From the NCBI GenBank assembly GCA_021628825.1, contig JAJXRY010000001.1:1364001-1428000 (forward strand): DNA of 64,000 nt, written 5' to 3'. Numbering within the stretch: position 1 is the first letter of the stretch; the number at the start of each line of letters is the position of its first letter. The stretch is from Lachnospiraceae bacterium. GTDB taxonomy: Bacteria > Bacillota > Clostridia > Lachnospirales > Lachnospiraceae. The notes beneath the pieces were generated by a model that saw only the letters and a program-made list of their open reading frames with translations, did not search any database and had not been told where the DNA came from. The position numbers and the translations under genes are program-made. This document shows, one piece after another, positions 62,490 through 64,000 of this stretch.

Positions 62490-62511
62490 GGTGGAGCAAA
62501 AACACTCCACC
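62490..62511 (-). terminator. Terminator of the kinase gene
   Basis: GGTGGAG-CAAAAACA-CTCCACC, followed on the minus strand by TTTTTTTCTATTT. Lies seven bases after the stop. Confidence 0.88.
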
Positions 62512-62518
62512 ATACTTT

Positions 62519-63029
62519 CTATTCCAATCCTTCCATAACTGTATTATAAATTTCCTGCACAATACCAGCTTGATCTCTTTCAGCAGTAATAGCATTTTCC
62601 ACTAATACATCAGAATAATCCTTTTCTCTCCACCATCTTCTTAAAGCTTCTTCCCCAAACTCCTCACTTTCTGCTCTGGTCTGATGTCGCTTCACTGTTT
62701 CTTCAAAAGGAATATCAAAATAATACGCATATATATTCTCTCTATACAATTCCCTAGCCAGTTCAAACAACGATTTATACCAATCCGCATACATAATTCC
62801 TTCAAGTATTACAACATTGCTATTTTTTTGTTTCCGTATATTAATAGTTCTTTTAAAAAGAGGAATTGCTAAAGTATTCTCTCCATCTTTAACCCAAAGC
62901 ATTTCTCTTCTAATCATATCTTGAGAAATGTACATTGTATTACCACCAAATTTATGTTGCAATTCTTTTCGCAATCGTAGTTTTTTTCCACTCCCTGAAT
63001 TTCCCCTCAACACAATTAAACTTTTTCAC
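62519..63029 (-). CDS. P-loop kinase, zeta-toxin/AAA_33-like, four run errors
   Basis: 168 residues after repair from a GTG start with GGAGG seven bases upstream. P-loop GNSGSGKTT at residues 9-17, SQDMIRREMLWVKDG, ILEGIMYADWYKSLFELA and an arginine-rich lid (RHQTRAESEEFGEEALRRWW). Repairs: five A for four near 63022, seven A for five at 62987-62993, four A for three near 62974. Similar small kinases phosphorylate nucleosides, sugars or aminoglycosides; the substrate cannot be told. Monocistronic. Confidence 0.75.
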
Positions 63030-63141
63030 TATGTACCTCCATAATACCAAATTTGTTTTCTATGGAACCATTATAACATACTGATTAATGAATCTATCCC
63101 TATTACAAACTAAAAATTTCAACAATTCTGCTATAAACCTG

Positions 63142-63177
63142 AAAAAAAGGACAGCATATTTTTACTGTCCTTTTTTT
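63142..63177 (-). terminator. Terminator after the DUF4179 gene
   Basis: AAAAAAAGGACAG-CATATTTTTA-CTGTCCTTTTTTT, symmetrical, works on the minus strand after the stop at 63257. Confidence 0.88.
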
Positions 63178-63256
63178 ACTTAAAAACCATGATCTATATT
63201 TACTATTTTTATCAATCAGCTCTGGCAACTCCATCTGGAATTTATGTTATACTTCT

Positions 63257-64000
63257 TTAGCGGATATCTACCGTGACAGGCTCTTCTCCCGGCTTTACCA
63301 GAATCAATAAAGATTGCACCTCATCCACATCAATGACCCGGTCATATCCCCAAATATTGTATGCATGCGTATCATCCGTATAACCAACACTTCCTCCATC
63401 TGTCAGATATGGGATGCGTGTTCCATCTTTTAAAATTACTCCCTTAACTTCGGGAACTCCAATCTCATCCTCACTCATTTCCGGTTTGGCAGAGGTTGTG
63501 TAGTTTACTTTCATGGATATCGGTGAAATTTCCGCATTCAAAACCGTAAAACTCGTTCCATCCAACGTTTTATTCAGATCAAAATATTCTGCGGAGCTGA
63601 CATTCGGAAGCTTCATTTCAAATTCCCATACCCCGTCTTTATCACTGGTAAACTCTGTTTTATACAAGGTTCCTAAGTTTTCAAATTTTACTTTTACCGT
63701 CTTTCCTAAAATGGTATCTTTTTCATCCGAAACAAATGTTTTTATGATATATTCCAGGTCCCCGTTTTTCGTCAAAATAGTGACTAATAACTTCCCCATC
63801 CTCTGTAAACTGAATTGCGCTTCCGTCTTCATAAACGGGTGAGCCATACTCATCCGACATGATTCCATCATACATAGAACCAAACATGTCCAAATTCGTT
63901 GTCCCGGAATCAACACTGACGTTCTCAAATCCCGGTTCTTTCCCCTCGTCCAGACTGTATCCGGAGACGGTAAACGACATATATGCAAACCGCTCCTCAA
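63257..64000 (-). CDS. DUF4179-type extracytoplasmic protein, N-terminus outside the window, one run error
   Basis: The visible 247 or so residues are the outer part: YMSFTVSGYSLDEGKEPGFE, GSAIQFTEDGEVISHYFDEN, FENLGTLYKTEFTSDKDGVW, EFEMKLPNVSSAEYFDLNKT and a C-terminal YNIWGYDRVIDVDEVQSLLI. This is the style of anti-sigma-linked DUF4179 proteins, where a short cytosolic domain and one helix precede (not seen here). Five A for four near 63769 changes the frame. Assignment rests on overall pattern only. Confidence 0.6.
   Translation of the reverse strand: MRSGLHICRLPSPDTVWTRGKNRDLRTSVLIPGQRIWTCLVLCMMESCRMSMAHPFMKTEAQFSLQRMGKLLVTILTKNGDLEYIIKTFVSDEKDTILGKTVKVKFENLGTLYKTEFTSDKDGVWEFEMKLPNVSSAEYFDLNKTLDGTSFTVLNAEISPISMKVNYTTSAKPEMSEDEIGVPEVKGVILKDGTRIPYLTDGGSVGYTDDTHAYNIWGYDRVIDVDEVQSLLILVKPGEEPVTVDIR

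Noticed and set aside
1..64000. tRNA, rRNA, insertion sequences or prophage genes
   Set aside because: I looked for cloverleaf-like segments, transposase motifs with terminal repeats and phage structural genes and saw none that I could support.

Overview
The window reads as a chromosomal piece of a Lachnospiraceae-type member of the Clostridia (Firmicutes). The reasons are the gene order of the S10-spc-alpha ribosomal cluster, a small zinc-type S14 and zinc-type L36, a KOW-domain gene between map and infA, strong AGGAGG-type ribosome binding sites, a ferritin-like spore-coat-type protein, and several proteins of families best known from this group (DUF5721, GH172, a SEDS protein with a permease-prefix domain).

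Layout. 1-14426 (minus strand): S10-L3-L4-L23-L2-S19-L22-S3-L16-L29-S17-L14-L24-L5-S14-S8-L6-L18-S5-L30-L15-SecY-Adk-Map-KOW-IF1, then a separate promoter and L36-S13-S11 running off the left edge. Three long non-coding stretches here (before rpsJ, between rpsJ and rplC, between rpmJ and rpsM) fold into hairpins, several with GNRA loops, and look like ribosomal-protein leader RNAs. 14.5-26.2 kb: mixed housekeeping genes (nagA, MazG-like, zinc-ribbon/Tim44-like membrane protein, YitT, YbaK, DUF1015, Mrr-like, proB, rRNA-type methyltransferase, trpS, DUF5721, DUF3048) and a short chimeric remnant that looks like the start of a VTC gene joined to the end of a CotH gene. 26.3-45 kb: ion channel, diguanylate cyclase, a fructan pair (GH172 + GH32), spore-coat-like ferritin, an alpha/beta-galactoside locus (GH2, GPH transporter, GH36), CobW GTPase, DNA glycosylase, a rhodanese-PP-loop fusion, and a BlaI/M56 sensor pair with repeated operator-like sites. 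45.2-52.3 kb: an apparent catabolic transcript with an old-yellow-enzyme-type reductase, two-subunit aconitase X, a Cache chemoreceptor and an esterase, ended by a terminator. 52.4-64 kb: a conserved protein of unknown function, an XRE regulator, a tiny holin-like toxin with a likely antisense RNA (type I toxin-antitoxin), a lipoprotein GH5 endoglucanase with CBM2, an LCM-type methyltransferase, a lipoprotein alkylsulfatase with a 42-bp tandem repeat, a LytTR regulator, PadR plus a prefixed FtsW/RodA-like protein, a small kinase and a truncated DUF4179 protein.

A general caution: about half of the non-ribosomal genes, and also essential ones (infA, map, secY, rpmJ, rpmD, rplR, rplC), are broken by one- or two-base changes, almost all in runs of A, T or G. 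A run of seven is found where the family sequence needs five in many genes, and correcting the runs always restores a whole number of codons. This points to sequencing or assembly error, not to biology. Coordinates below give the full repaired gene span; lengths in residues are those after repair.
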